In this document: positions 18,317 to 27,716 of the stretch, piece after piece
Layout of the letters: every line of letters begins with the position of its first letter
Numbering within the stretch: position 1 is the stretch's first letter
Assembly: GCF_004115155.1 (NCBI RefSeq)
Contig: NZ_RDSM01000002.1
Span: forward strand, 1,357,514-1,421,513
Direction: 5' to 3'
Source: Granulicella sibirica
GTDB lineage: Bacteria; Acidobacteriota; Terriglobia; Terriglobales; Acidobacteriaceae
Length of the DNA: 64,000 nucleotides
Program-made: the position numbers and the translations under genes
Notes under the pieces: generated by a model
The model's input: the letters and a program-made list of their open reading frames with translations, nothing else
What the model was told of the DNA's origin: nothing
Databases searched by the model: none

Positions 18317-20032
18317 TTACGCTGCCTTCTTTCGGGTTGTGTCCTTCTTTTCTGGCGTTGAGACTGCGACAGGCTTCTTGGCTGCTTTGATGGGCGTAGG
18401 TGCTTTGGTCTTCTTGCCCTTGCCGCCCTTCTTCGGCGGAACCGGAACGAAGGCGGCTTCGGCATCGGCGAGGATATCGAACTCTCCTTGACGCGGAATA
18501 GCTGCGTGGGACGTGAGGACTAAGTGAAGGGCAAACCTCGTCAGCTTGTCATCGGGAGTGCTGGCAAGCAAGACACCCAGTATTTCCTCTGCGCTCTGCT
18601 GGTTGTTCTCGTCATCGGCGACTTGTTGTTCGGCGATGTCCTCGAACATATAGGGGTCAAGGTGAATGAGGGCGGAAAGAAACGTCCTCAGTTGAATCGC
18701 AGTGAACATCGCCGGAGCATTAGCGACGATGCGGTCTACCGTGGCGAGTCGCGCTTTGTGCAACTCGGCAATGCGGTTACGTTCGGCTTCATGCGCTTCG
18801 TGTTCGCGCCGTGCTTGTTGTTTGCGCTCCTCCTCGCGCCTCTGTTGTTCTTCTTCGTATTCCCGTCTGCGTTGCGCGTACTCGCGTTCGCGCTCGGCGG
18901 CTTCTTCCTCGGTTTCTTCTATTGGGGCAGGTTCCATGACCGGGACGGGGTTTACTGCCTGTTCTTCCGCCAACCGTGCGGCGGTTTCGGGGTCATGCAT
19001 CGGGCATTCGCGGTCGGTGCAAACAGTAAGCGTAGCGCCTACGTTTTTGCCGTAGACGATGATGGCGGGTTTTGCGGCATCGCAGGGCATGACGGGCTCG
19101 GCATCGGGGTTGTCGATGACAGTTTCGATCTGGCGAACGTGACCGAGTTGGACGGCTCCCGGTCGCTGCTCCTTGGGGTTGCGCCATCCATTCTCGATGA
19201 GCACAATGCCGGGATGAGCGGCAATCTCGCGGTCAAGGTGCGCAGCCACTTTCCCGTGATAGCACGGCGCGTCAAGGCACTGGTCGCCCTGCACGTCGCA
19301 AAACAGAGAGGTGTTGTATCCGCTCCGCCTTGGGCAAGTGACGCAAGCTCCGGCGGTTGGGTTCAGGCTTGGGTCTTCGCGGTCGAATGGAGCGTCGGCA
19401 AGGTTTAGGTAAAGGTTGGTCTGTATCCACGCGCTCAGGTGCTTGGCTGGAAGCAGGTGCGCTTCCTTGTCCTGCCAGTCCTTGCGCCAGCAGTTGTCGA
19501 ACGCATCGGCCTGATGCTCCTGCGGTAGACGCGCAATCAACGCTGCATGGCTGGCGGTGATGCGTTCTTGCTGGAATGCCTCTGCTACTGCGGGGATAAG
19601 CTGCAACAGACTGAGCCTCGCATAGATGTGGCTGGCACTCTTGCCGGACTTCTCGACCAACGCGGCAACGTCGTAGCCCGGAAGGTCAAGCAAGCTCTGA
19701 AAGCCTTGTGCCTCTTCGTAGGGGTGTACGTCTTCACGCTGCGAATTCTCGACAAGCTGCCACTCAAGCGCCTGGGCATCCGTGAGTTCCTTGATGCGGG
19801 CGGGGAGTGAGAACTGTTCTGCGAGTTGTCCCGCACGGAAGCGCCGCGCACCTGCAACGATCTCGAAGGCGTTGTTTTTGGGACGCACGACGATGGGCTG
19901 GATAAGTCCGCCTGACCGGATGGACTCGGCTAGTTCCTCCAGCTTCTTCTGGTCGAACGTCTTGCGTGGGTTGGTCTTGGATTCGAAAAGCTGGTCGATG
20001 GCGATGTATTGGAATTCGCTGCTGTTCTGCAT
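18317..20032 (-). CDS. ParB/RepB/Spo0J-like partition protein
   Basis: 571 residues from the ATG at 20032 (AAGGAG site 6 bases upstream). The N-terminal ParB nuclease-like domain reads FESKTNPRKTFDQKKLEELA, GGLIQPIVVRP and GARRFRAGQLA, followed by ENSQREDVHPYEEA and a helix-turn-helix around VAALVEKSGKSASHIYARL. A Cys-rich region (CVTCPRRSGYNTSLFCD...CLDAPCYHGK) may bind metal. Residues ~380-460 form a long Glu/Arg coiled coil, and the tail is Lys-rich. Such proteins occur on plasmids and integrative elements. It is downstream of ardC and DUF6908 genes on the same strand, and no ParA is seen. Confidence 0.88.
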   Translation of the reverse strand: MQNSSEFQYIAIDQLFESKTNPRKTFDQKKLEELAESIRSGGLIQPIVVRPKNNAFEIVAGARRFRAGQLAEQFSLPARIKELTDAQALEWQLVENSQREDVHPYEEAQGFQSLLDLPGYDVAALVEKSGKSASHIYARLSLLQLIPAVAEAFQQERITASHAALIARLPQEHQADAFDNCWRKDWQDKEAHLLPAKHLSAWIQTNLYLNLADAPFDREDPSLNPTAGACVTCPRRSGYNTSLFCDVQGDQCLDAPCYHGKVAAHLDREIAAHPGIVLIENGWRNPKEQRPGAVQLGHVRQIETVIDNPDAEPVMPCDAAKPAIIVYGKNVGATLTVCTDRECPMHDPETAARLAEEQAVNPVPVMEPAPIEETEEEAAEREREYAQRRREYEEEQQRREEERKQQARREHEAHEAERNRIAELHKARLATVDRIVANAPAMFTAIQLRTFLSALIHLDPYMFEDIAEQQVADDENNQQSAEEILGVLLASTPDDKLTRFALHLVLTSHAAIPRQGEFDILADAEAAFVPVPPKKGGKGKKTKAPTPIKAAKKPVAVSTPEKKDTTRKKAA

Positions 20033-20118
20033 GATGCGCTCCTTGGGCTGTGGTTGGTGGTTGGGGTTGTGAAGCGGACACGCTGCCCTGTCACCGCTTC
20101 GTAGGCGGGAAAGTTGGG

Positions 20119-20535
20119 TTAGGCGCGTTGCTTTCGCTGCCGCTCGAAGGCATCTGCGAAGCCCTGCTGTCGCAGGTTCTTGTCCCACAGCTTGGCGAAG
20201 CGCTCATGCTCTGCGTGTAGCTGGGTGTGGTAGCAGTAATGGGCGTCGCGAATGAAGCGGCTCCACTGCTCGATGCCCGCGTAATCGTTGCGCCAATAGA
20301 AGGGGTTGAGGTGTGCGCCCCCGGCAAAGCCAATCTCGAAGCACATTTCGGGGTCGCGCATGGCATCGCCGTTCTGTTGTCCGTAGTGGCAGACGGAGAG
20401 GGCGGCAAGCCCGCACGGGCCGGACTCGTCAGTGGCCTCGATGACCAACGCCATATAAGGCGGGTTTTCGATGTGAAGATGTAGGCCGTGGTGCCAACCT
20501 CCGGCCCTTTGCAGAATGTCGAGAACGGTTTTCAT
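20119..20535 (-). CDS. DUF6908 protein
   Basis: 138 residues starting MKTVLDILQRAGGWHHGLHL. The ENPPYMALVIEATDE, GQQNGDAMRDPEMCFEIGF and FYWRNDYAGIEQWSRFI segments are the conserved core of the DUF6908 family, usually found on mobile elements beside antirestriction genes. The ATG overlaps the ardC stop as ATGA, so translation is coupled. A decayed homologue lies at 59586-59999, also behind an ArdC-like gene. Function unknown. Confidence 0.8.
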   Translation of the reverse strand: MKTVLDILQRAGGWHHGLHLHIENPPYMALVIEATDESGPCGLAALSVCHYGQQNGDAMRDPEMCFEIGFAGGAHLNPFYWRNDYAGIEQWSRFIRDAHYCYHTQLHAEHERFAKLWDKNLRQQGFADAFERQRKQRA

Positions 20536-21488
20536 GCCGCCACCTCCGCGAGTTCTTCGTCGTTGGCGCGGTCGGTGGTATCGGTCTTTTCCTCGAAGGT
20601 TTCTCCGAGGATGCAATCGGCGGCTCGTTGTGCGTTCGCAGCGGCATGGACGATGAGGCGGTTATCCTCTTCCAGCTTGGAAATCCAGTTCTGGATGTAG
20701 GCAGTGGTGTTGCGGTCGGTGTGTTCGTTGGCAATGCCAGCGATAGCGCAGAGGAAGGCCGCGCCCATCTCGGCGACTAACTCTTCTTTGCTGTAAAGCT
20801 CATCCCCGAAATGGTCGCCAAAGGTGCGGTTTAAGCGGCTTTCGTGGCCTGTGCTGTGGACTAACTCATGAAACAGCGTGCTGCAGTAGTGGGCTGCATC
20901 CACAAAGCGGGAACGTGCGGGCATGTGTACGGAGTCGGTGCGCGGTCGATAGTAGGCGCGGTATTCGGTGGGGCTGGTCAGATGGAGTGCGGGGCGGCTC
21001 TCCCATCCGGTCACGATGGCTGCGCAGGTTTCGTCCTCGTCGATCTCTGGCGCGTTGGAGGGCTGCACGATCTCCGGCAGGGTGAGGCCGTCGCACTGCT
21101 CGATGTTGAAGACAGTGTAATGGCAGAGAACGAAGGGGGTGCGCTCGTCTTCGTCTGTCTTTGTGTCGTCCTTCGCGGCGTGGGGAAGCTGCTTGAAAAA
21201 GACGATGGGCGTTCCGCGTTCGCCTTTGCGGACGTTGCCCTTTAGCTCCTGCGCCTGTTTGAAGGTGAGCCAGAACGGAGAGCTGAAGTCGCTCGACCAA
21301 AGCAAGAGGATGTTGATACCCCGGTAAGGTTTGCCCGTATAGAAGTTGCGCGGGAAGGGGCCGCCATTAAAGCGCGGTGTGTTCCACGGCTTCTCCCACG
21401 GAATCACCCCGGCTTTGAGGCTGGAAATTATGCGGTCGGTAACGGTCTGATAAATACTCGGCCTGTTGCTGGTGTTTGCTTTCCTCAT
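20532..21488 (-). CDS. ardC: ArdC-like antirestriction protein (ssDNA-binding plus zinc metallopeptidase domain)
   Basis: 318 residues from the ATG at 21488 (GGGGAG upstream). The N-terminal ArdC ssDNA-binding domain reads YQTVTDRIISSLKAGVIPW, then KPYRGINILLLW and FWLTFKQAQELKGNVRKGE. The C-terminal zincin domain has FHELVHSTGHESRL (HExxH) with a downstream Glu in KEELVAEMGAAFL. ArdC proteins protect incoming DNA during conjugation. It is the first gene of a coupled ardC-DUF6908-parB run. Confidence 0.92.
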   Translation of the reverse strand: MRKANTSNRPSIYQTVTDRIISSLKAGVIPWEKPWNTPRFNGGPFPRNFYTGKPYRGINILLLWSSDFSSPFWLTFKQAQELKGNVRKGERGTPIVFFKQLPHAAKDDTKTDEDERTPFVLCHYTVFNIEQCDGLTLPEIVQPSNAPEIDEDETCAAIVTGWESRPALHLTSPTEYRAYYRPRTDSVHMPARSRFVDAAHYCSTLFHELVHSTGHESRLNRTFGDHFGDELYSKEELVAEMGAAFLCAIAGIANEHTDRNTTAYIQNWISKLEEDNRLIVHAAANAQRAADCILGETFEEKTDTTDRANDEELAEVAA

Positions 21489-21988
21489 GGTTATTACTCC
21501 CCTCGCGGTTGCTGTTGCTTTTGCTTGTCCGCTCGCAAAGCGGCGGCATGGGACATGCCGGACGCCCAAGTGGCGAACGCGGGGGTAGCAAACGGAAAGG
21601 CCTTCGAGCGGAGCTTTTTGGGGGGACCGCGCGCAGCGTGGGGGAGCCAAAACCCGGAGGGCGAATGGCCTTGCAGAGCGCGGGGGGCAGCGCCCCTTCC
21701 ATGTCTCTAGTTCACTGTCAAGGACACGAATTCACGGACCGCGCTTTTATCCCTTAATAGCGCAGTTGTTTTTGTTCTTAAGTTCTTATCGGGTCGGGAA
21801 CCGGGCGGCGTTCAGCGACAGTCGCTCAAACTTCCATACGCGGGTTGGCTACCGCACGAACGTGTGTCGTCGCAGGCTTGCCTCGGACTTAGCGCGGGCG
21901 TCGGGATGTACTCCGGCCCAAGGGGCTCACGAGGATCACCATGACCGGCCGCCCGGTTCCCCACCCGAAAAGGTGGAAACTAACCGGC
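21489..21988. other. GC-rich leader of the ardC operon, no gene seen
   Basis: 500 bp with several short open frames but none with a ribosome site or recognisable protein. It contains a small hairpin CGGCAT-GGGAC-ATGCCG near 21542 and purine-rich stretches. It probably holds the ardC promoter and possibly element maintenance sequences. Confidence 0.35.
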
Positions 21989-23101
21989 TCAGGTCGTCAT
22001 CGGAGTCCTCATCTCCTGACCGATAGCCCAGATGAATCCGGCAAGCTCACGGGCGAGCGCAGTGACGACGACGGTAGGCTTCTTCCCTCGCGCAGTCATG
22101 GTTCGATAGCGAGCGCAGAGCCTAGTCTGTGCCTTCCATGCGATATCGCGGATGTTCTTCGGCAGGTGGACGAGGATCTCAGCCTTCTCCTTGGCGACGC
22201 GGGCCGGATAGCGATAGCTCCATGCGGCTTCGATCAGCATCCGCCGTGCTTCCCGGTTGCCGGTCTTGGTGATGCCGCCGCGACGGACGCTGCCGCCGCT
22301 GGAGTGTTCCGATGGAACGAGGCCAAGGTAGCCCATCAGCATACGGGGCGACTCGAAGCGGCTCAGATCGCCAGTTGTGCAGATGAACGTGGCTGCCGAT
22401 AGCAGGTCGATCCCACGCAAGCCGCGCAGAGCTTCGACGAGCGGTCCGAGCGACCAACTCGCCGTCATCGCACCGATCCGTTCGATCAATGCATCTCGTC
22501 TCTCCTGTGCCGTCCAAACCGTCTCAACATAATCCTGGAAGACGATCCGATGAACCTCCTGCTGAAACGTCTGACCCGCCAGCCAGGATCGATGGCGCTG
22601 AGTCCAGTGCTTCCCGGTCGGATAGGAGCGGCCATGCCGCAAGAGGAAGGCGAGCAACTGCTGGCGAGCCCGCATCAGGTGCATGGATGCATCCACACGC
22701 GCACGAACCAGATCGCGAAGAGCTTCGTGCGTCGCATCCGGCACCCATACCTTCGTCAGATCGCCGGATCGGTGCAGGATAGCCAACTTCTGCGAGTCCC
22801 GCCGGTCGGTCTTGATCCGCTCACCTGGCTTGCGAGGAATGAGCGAGGTCGCCGCCACTGTGCAACTATGGCCCAGCGCTGTGAGCTGGCGGTAGATGTT
22901 GTACCCGCAACCGCCGGCCTCATAGCAGAAATCGAGCTCGCCGTGCTTCGCAAGCCGCTTGGCCATCTTCGCGATGTCGTCCGGCTGGTTCGGGATGACG
23001 CCGATGAACCGCACGGGGCCGTTCCGCCCATCTTCGGCGACGCTGACCGAGATGGTCTCCTTGTGGACGTCCATCCCAACAAATGATCTGACTGTCTGCA
23101 T
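21989..23101 (-). mobile_element. IS110-family transposase (insertion sequence)
   Basis: A 370-residue DEDD transposase. The N-terminal RuvC-like part begins FVGMDVHKETISVSVAEDG, with YEAGGCGYNIYRQL and KTDRRDSQKLA. The C-terminal transposase_20 domain has LRGLRGIDLLSAATFI, LMGYLGLVPSEHSSGGSVRR and GGITKTGNREARRMLIEAAW with the conserved catalytic Ser region. IS110 elements lack typical terminal inverted repeats, and I could not fix the exact ends. Only the gene span is given. Confidence 0.93.
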
Positions 23102-23192
23102 GTCTCAAGTCCTCCTCTCTACAGGAGAACCGAAGCCGGGCTTCGACTCGAGCAGAGACATACAGACTTTGGGAGGCCTGGTTTCCTTATTC

Positions 23193-23307
23193 GCGTGCGT
23201 TCGCACGCAAGATCTATTGGGAGGGCGTTGCGGGAAGGAACGTCCCGCTGAGGAGGGTGGCTCAGGACGCAGGGCGGCCAGAGCTAAGGGAGGAAACTTC
23301 CTCCCTT
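23193..23307. repeat. Structured repeat, copy 3 (3' module only)
   Basis: Matches the 3' part of copies 1 and 2. It has three hairpins in the same order: GCGTGCG-TT-CGCACGC (23193-23208), GCGGGA...TCCCGC, and GGGAGGAA-AC-TTCCTCCC. Stem sequences and loop lengths differ from the other copies while pairing is kept. The upstream half is absent; IS110 lies on that side. Confidence 0.75.
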
Positions 23308-23345
23308 CATGGGTGTCTAGAAAGAGTTTTTGGAATGGAGAAGAA

Positions 23346-23564
23346 TTAGCTAGGGATTGCGGGCGTGGTGTAGTCCTTCAAAACCTGTGGCTGTCCACCC
23401 TCATCGCGCGTCCACTTGGCTTCGAGTGTCATTTTGACGCCGAGACAGGCATTGAAGCTGGAACCGTCCTCGAAATCAATGATGATCTCTGGACCGTACC
23501 TGCCATCTTCAAAGAGTGTGACGGACCGGACGACTTTTCCGGCAAGGTCGCTGCATTCAATCAT
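23346..23564 (-). CDS. Small hypothetical protein
   Basis: 72 residues beginning MIECSDLAGKVVRSVTLFED, with GGGAGGA 7 bases before the ATG. It is rich in beta-strand-like segments (GPEIIIDFEDGSSFNACLG). I do not recognise a family. The good ribosome site and balanced composition make it a likely real gene. Confidence 0.55.
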   Translation of the reverse strand: MIECSDLAGKVVRSVTLFEDGRYGPEIIIDFEDGSSFNACLGVKMTLEAKWTRDEGGQPQVLKDYTTPAIPS

Positions 23565-23741
23565 GGGGATGTCCTCCCGGTGTGATGGAAATTACGTTAG
23601 TGCATGACTGCCCAATTTGGAAGGACTTTCGGTGAGGAATTTCGCTCTTATTCGGCTATCCCAGAGTCGTTTGCCGTTCTCTGTCACTGCCGCTGTTCGG
23701 GTGATCGCAGGCTGCGCAATGCCCCGTTCTGCCTCCGAAAC

Positions 23742-23765
23742 TATTATACGCAGCGCGTAATATAC
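23742..23765. promoter_or_regulatory. Inverted repeat in the XRE gene promoter
   Basis: ATTATACGC-AGC-GCGTAATAT has exact ACGC/GCGT inner arms and an imperfect AT-rich extension, 20 bp before the XRE start and overlapping a TATTAT-like -10. It is a plausible autoregulatory operator. Confidence 0.4.
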
Positions 23766-23785
23766 TTGCGGTGCCACAGTGAGGT

Positions 23786-24076
23786 GTGGCTACATCAAAG
23801 ACAACCAATCCGAAGAGCGATCCTTCTATTGTCTTTGGTGAACTGCTGCGCAAGCGACGCACAGAGCAAAAAATGAGCCAAGACGCTTTGGCGGCGAAGG
23901 CCGGATACGAGAGAGCCTTCATCAGTCTTATAGAACGCGGCAAGACCAACCCATCGCTACGTTCCATATTCGATATCTGCACTGCTTTGGATATCCGGCC
24001 CTCGGTCTTTCTCCGTCGGGTGGAGAAAGCAGCCAACTTTGAATTGCCTTCGTTACATAGCGCGCATAGAAGCTAG
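23786..24076 (+). CDS. XRE-family helix-turn-helix regulator
   Basis: 96 residues from a GTG at 23786. The Cro/C1-type domain reads LRKRRTEQKMSQDALAAKAG, YERAFISLIERGKTNPSL and IFDICTALDIRPSVFL. Such small XRE proteins regulate mobile elements or neighbouring genes. Its 3' end overlaps the convergent SRAP gene by 4 bp. Confidence 0.88.
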   Translation: MATSKTTNPKSDPSIVFGELLRKRRTEQKMSQDALAAKAGYERAFISLIERGKTNPSLRSIFDICTALDIRPSVFLRRVEKAANFELPSLHSAHRS

Positions 24077-25032
24077 GCCGCGATCTGATGCACGTAGTAA
24101 GGCACTTCTTTATCGCTGAGTATGTGTTCGAGACGCTGCTTGGCGAGGCCAACCGGATTCAGCCATTCGGATAGATAGGCTTCTTGAATCGTGATGACGG
24201 TGCGCTGATGACCTGTTGCTGATACTTCCGGTGTCGGCTCATCGGTGATCGCCGCGAACGAATCGAGCACGACGCCGTGCCGGTCGGTCCAATGATCCCA
24301 AAGACAGGCCACAAGCATGTCGTTAGAAGGCTGTGGATCGAACTCCAGTACGAGGTTCTTTTCCTTCTCCTCCGGCGCAAGCTCGCGGTGTTCGTAGAGG
24401 TGGAGCGGCACATTTTCATAGAAGCCGCTAATGACCATGACAGCGTGATGCTTGCCATAGATCTCACGCCAGTAGCCGTCCAAGCTGTCGCGACGTGCGT
24501 TATAGGTCCCCGGAAACCTCTTGTCATGAACTTCGGGTGTTCCGGCAAGACGGCAGGTGTAACGCATGGGGCGAATCACGGCGCGCCCGTTCTCTGCGAG
24601 GATCACGGGCGCATATGTCATGGGAAAGATGCGCGCGTCTTCGTTGTTCGGCTCAGTCCGGCGAAGGTCGGCGAGGCGGTCAAGGAGCGTCTGCACTTTC
24701 TTGGTGCCGATACGCAGGTCTTCTCTCGCCTTCTTTGTTTCGCGCTTGGTGAGCGATTCCTCAGCGGCGACCAGGCGGCGCCGCTGGACGAAGATCTCGT
24801 TTTCCCATTCCGCCTTTTTGTCCTTCAGGTATCGCGCAATGTACTCGGCCGTGCGGCGTTCGGTGTCGGTCTCGGGATTCTGAAAGTTGCGCTGGAGGTC
24901 GCGCGCGGCTTTGATGTCTTCTCCCTCGGCGCGGCGGCGAAAGATGTCCTCGAACGCAGCCCAATCTACTTCCGCACGATAGCGGCGGGAGAGGTGTTTG
25001 AGGTTCTGTTTCACACGCGCCGAGTAGCACAT
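24073..25032 (-). CDS. SRAP (YedK/HMCES-like) abasic-site DNA-protein crosslink shield, with coiled-coil insert
   Basis: 319 residues. The protein begins MCYSARV, placing the catalytic Cys at position 2 after Met removal. The SRAP core residues follow: YNARRDSL, SGFYE with the conserved Glu, and TGHQRTVI with the conserved His. SRAP proteins crosslink to abasic sites in ssDNA and shield them from error-prone repair. Unlike the ~220-residue YedK, residues ~30-130 form a charged helical insert (DTERRTAEYIARYLKDKKAE and following). It is divergent from the imuA-imuB-dnaE2 block, consistent with a shared DNA-damage role. Confidence 0.9.
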   Translation of the reverse strand: MCYSARVKQNLKHLSRRYRAEVDWAAFEDIFRRRAEGEDIKAARDLQRNFQNPETDTERRTAEYIARYLKDKKAEWENEIFVQRRRLVAAEESLTKRETKKAREDLRIGTKKVQTLLDRLADLRRTEPNNEDARIFPMTYAPVILAENGRAVIRPMRYTCRLAGTPEVHDKRFPGTYNARRDSLDGYWREIYGKHHAVMVISGFYENVPLHLYEHRELAPEEKEKNLVLEFDPQPSNDMLVACLWDHWTDRHGVVLDSFAAITDEPTPEVSATGHQRTVITIQEAYLSEWLNPVGLAKQRLEHILSDKEVPYYVHQIAA

Positions 25033-25170
25033 TCATCCAATTATAGAACTCCAGCAAAATAAACTTCCTGCTTGAAATCTATGACTTACAAAGACTTGCA
25101 CACGAAATGGGGCGCTCTGCCCTTGACTCAAGGTGGGGACTAAAGGCGAATATAAAGCGAAGGTGTCTCG

Positions 25171-26205
25171 ATGGTCTCCGCCGCCACAATTCGAATGCAG
25201 GTGGAATCCGCGCTCGCGCGGAAGATTCCGTCCGCTCTGACACCGCAAGCAAAGATGGTGCGGCCCGTGGCCGCAACAGGGATCGAAGCTCTCGACGATG
25301 TGCTCCGAGGGGGTCTACCGATTGGGGCGGTGAGTGAGCTGGTTGGCCCGGAATGCTCCGGGAGAACGTCGTTGGCTCTCTCGTTTCTCGCTCAAGTCAC
25401 GCAGGCCGGGAAGGTCTGTGCGTGGATTGATGTTTCCAACACCTTCGATCCGCTGTCGGCAGCGGCCATCGGGGTCGACCTGGCACGACTTCTTTGGGTG
25501 CGCTGCGGCGTGCAAGCTGGCAGAGTCGAACCCACGAGCCGGAACTTCTCCTTGCCGGAGAAATACCTGGCTCCTCCGTCGATCAAGAAGGGGCTGCATG
25601 GGGGTGGGTTTGGCCCTCATCCACGAACGGAAGCCAATGGGCTTTCAACGGCAGTATCCGGTTTGCTGCATCCGCAAGCCTTCGCGCCGCGCTGCGCGGA
25701 ACCGCAGCGCTCAATTCGGCCAAAGCAACAGACGGTCGAACCCGTGTGTCCTGCAACGTGTCGTGCTGTGACAAGTACGGCGCGTTCCTCCAAGCCCTGG
25801 ACGCGAATCGAGCAAGCGCTGCGATCGGCAGACTTGTTACTCCAAGGCGGCGGTTTCAGTGCCATCGTGCTTGATATGGGCAGCTTGGCTCCCGAGTTCG
25901 CTTCAAGAGTACCGTTAGCGACGTGGCACCGCTATCGGCTTGCCAGCGAACGAACGCAGTCCAGCATTCTGCTGCTGACACAGCATCCGTGCGCGAAAAG
26001 CAGCGCGGAGCTATTGCTTCGTCTGCGTCCTGCAACTTCCCTGGCTGACGAAACCAAGGTCTTTACTGGTTTACAGCCGCACGCAGAGGTAGCACGACAG
26101 CGGTTCACGCAGAACGAGAGCAACATCGTTTCGATACGCAAGCCGCCACAGCGAGTGAACACCGCCTCGTGGCGAAGCCGGATGACATGGGCAGGCCGGC
26201 GATGA
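25171..26205 (+). CDS. imuA: ImuA, RecA-like translesion synthesis accessory protein
   Basis: 344 residues. The RecA-like N-terminal part has GIEALDDVLRGGLPIGAVSE and a P-loop GPECSGRTSL in which Arg replaces the usual Lys. The Walker B-like strand is GFSAIVLDMG. The C-terminal part contains the typical TWHRYRLASERTQSSILLLT. ImuA binds ImuB/RecA in the mutasome. The next gene starts inside its stop (ATGA), and dnaE2 follows, giving the standard imuA-imuB-dnaE2 cassette. Known cassettes are LexA-controlled; I could not identify a LexA box here. Confidence 0.88.
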   Translation: MVSAATIRMQVESALARKIPSALTPQAKMVRPVAATGIEALDDVLRGGLPIGAVSELVGPECSGRTSLALSFLAQVTQAGKVCAWIDVSNTFDPLSAAAIGVDLARLLWVRCGVQAGRVEPTSRNFSLPEKYLAPPSIKKGLHGGGFGPHPRTEANGLSTAVSGLLHPQAFAPRCAEPQRSIRPKQQTVEPVCPATCRAVTSTARSSKPWTRIEQALRSADLLLQGGGFSAIVLDMGSLAPEFASRVPLATWHRYRLASERTQSSILLLTQHPCAKSSAELLLRLRPATSLADETKVFTGLQPHAEVARQRFTQNESNIVSIRKPPQRVNTASWRSRMTWAGRR

Positions 26206-27716
26206 CACAAGTGACAGAACTGTATGCGTGTCTCTACGCAAAGGAGTTTCCGGCACAGGCGCTTTTGCGTCTTCGACCCGACCTGCATTCCAAACCTTGT
26301 GTCGTGCTGGAAGGCGAAGCGCCTACCCAGCATGTGTGTTCGCTGAACACCAAGGCTCGGCTGCTTGGCATGGAACGCGGCATGACGCGGGTAGAGGTCG
26401 ATACCTTTCCTGAGCCGGTGGCTCTCTTGCGCTCGCCTCAATCTGAGGCAGCAACGAAGGCCGTGTTGCTTGAATGCGCTGGGGCATTTTCGCCTCGTGT
26501 CGAAGATCGGAGCGAGGCAAACGCATTCCTCTGTGGCATCGACATTGCAGGAACAAAGAATCTCTTTGGTCCACCGGACATGTTGGCGCGGAATCTGCTG
26601 CAACGGGTGAGAGCCCTTGGTATCTCCGCATCGGTAACGGTGAGCACGAACCTTCACGCAGCAGTGAGTCTTGCCAAGGGGCTGTCGCGGAACACTCCGT
26701 TGCATGTCATCGCAACGGGGCGTGAGGCTGCAACACTCGCCGTTCTGCCGTTATCGGTGCTCGACCTGACGGAAAAGCAGACGGAGACGTTCGGGCTTTG
26801 GGGCATTCACACGCTCGGCATGTTGGCCGCCCTGCCAGAAAAAGAACTTGTGGCCCGGATGGGCCAGGAGAGTCGCCGTCTCCGGCAACTGGCGCAAGGT
26901 GGACTGCCACACCTCTTTCAACCAGTCGAGCCGGTCTTCAAGCTCGAAGAACGTGCGGAACTCGACTCCCCAGTAGAGATATTGGAGTCGCTGTTGTTTG
27001 GGCTTGCTGTCATGCTCGAACAGCTCATACTTCGCGCGAAGGCCCGCATCCTGTCGCTGGCCTCTGTCACGGTGACGCTCACGCTCGATGGCGGCGGAAT
27101 ACATATACGCACCGTTCGGCCTGCTCTTCCAACAACAGACAAACAACTCTGGATCAAGTTACTTCACCTTGACCTCGAAGCTCATCCGCCTTCGGCTGCG
27201 ATTGTCGGCGTCATGCTTCACGCGGAACCAGGCAGCACCACCAAGATGCAGCTCGGCCTATTCTCGCCGCAGCTTCCTGAAGCATCTCGACTCGACGTAA
27301 CACTGGCGCGCATCCGTGCGGTTGTTGGGGAGGACTGCGTGGGTCGCGCTGTTTTGCAGGACACGCACGCGGCGGAAGCGTTTCGCGTAGAGCCATTCAC
27401 GGTGCCTACCGGTGAGTCGGTCGTGCCGACCAGCCCGCACTCCCGCGCGTCGATACGGCAGCTTCGACCACAGGAAACGGCCTCGGTGACCTTGCAACAC
27501 GCAAAGCCGACTTCCTTCTACTTTCGCGAGAAGCGCTACAACGTCGAACACGCTTATGGCCCATGGACGTTAAGCGGCGACTGGTGGAACCCCACGCTGT
27601 GGGCAGCCGAGCAGTGGGATCTTGTCGCTCGGGCGCAGGACGGAGCGATGCTTTGTTGCTGCATGGTGCGCGATGTTTTGCAAAATCGCTGGCAGATGGC
27701 GGCCCTCTATGACTGA
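26202..27716 (+). CDS. imuB: ImuB, Y-family polymerase-like mutasome protein
   Basis: 504 residues from the ATG at 26202 that overlaps the imuA stop. The Y-family-like N-terminus reads [20 protein letters not shown], then [16 protein letters not shown]. The acidic catalytic residues of active Y-family polymerases are missing at the first motif (YAC-L-YA), as expected for ImuB. The helix-hairpin region is [23 protein letters not shown]. The C-terminus ends in RWQMAALYD. It bridges DnaE2 and the beta clamp in known systems. Confidence 0.88.
   Translation: MTQVTELYACLYAKEFPAQALLRLRPDLHSKPCVVLEGEAPTQHVCSLNTKARLLGMERGMTRVEVDTFPEPVALLRSPQSEAATKAVLLECAGAFSPRVEDRSEANAFLCGIDIAGTKNLFGPPDMLARNLLQRVRALGISASVTVSTNLHAAVSLAKGLSRNTPLHVIATGREAATLAVLPLSVLDLTEKQTETFGLWGIHTLGMLAALPEKELVARMGQESRRLRQLAQGGLPHLFQPVEPVFKLEERAELDSPVEILESLLFGLAVMLEQLILRAKARILSLASVTVTLTLDGGGIHIRTVRPALPTTDKQLWIKLLHLDLEAHPPSAAIVGVMLHAEPGSTTKMQLGLFSPQLPEASRLDVTLARIRAVVGEDCVGRAVLQDTHAAEAFRVEPFTVPTGESVVPTSPHSRASIRQLRPQETASVTLQHAKPTSFYFREKRYNVEHAYGPWTLSGDWWNPTLWAAEQWDLVARAQDGAMLCCCMVRDVLQNRWQMAALYD

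Noticed and set aside
18524..19408. Long plus-strand open frame opposite the ParB-like gene
   Set aside because: It is the antisense shadow of a gene with clear ParB motifs, has no ribosome site and its composition reflects the complementary coiled coil.
21989..23101. Terminal inverted repeats for the IS110 elements
   Set aside because: IS110 members usually lack them and no convincing pair was found at either copy, so only the transposase spans are given.
25033..25170. LexA/SOS box before imuA and the SRAP gene
   Set aside because: I searched by eye for a symmetrical LexA-like site and found none convincing; acidobacterial LexA motifs are not known to me well enough to call one.
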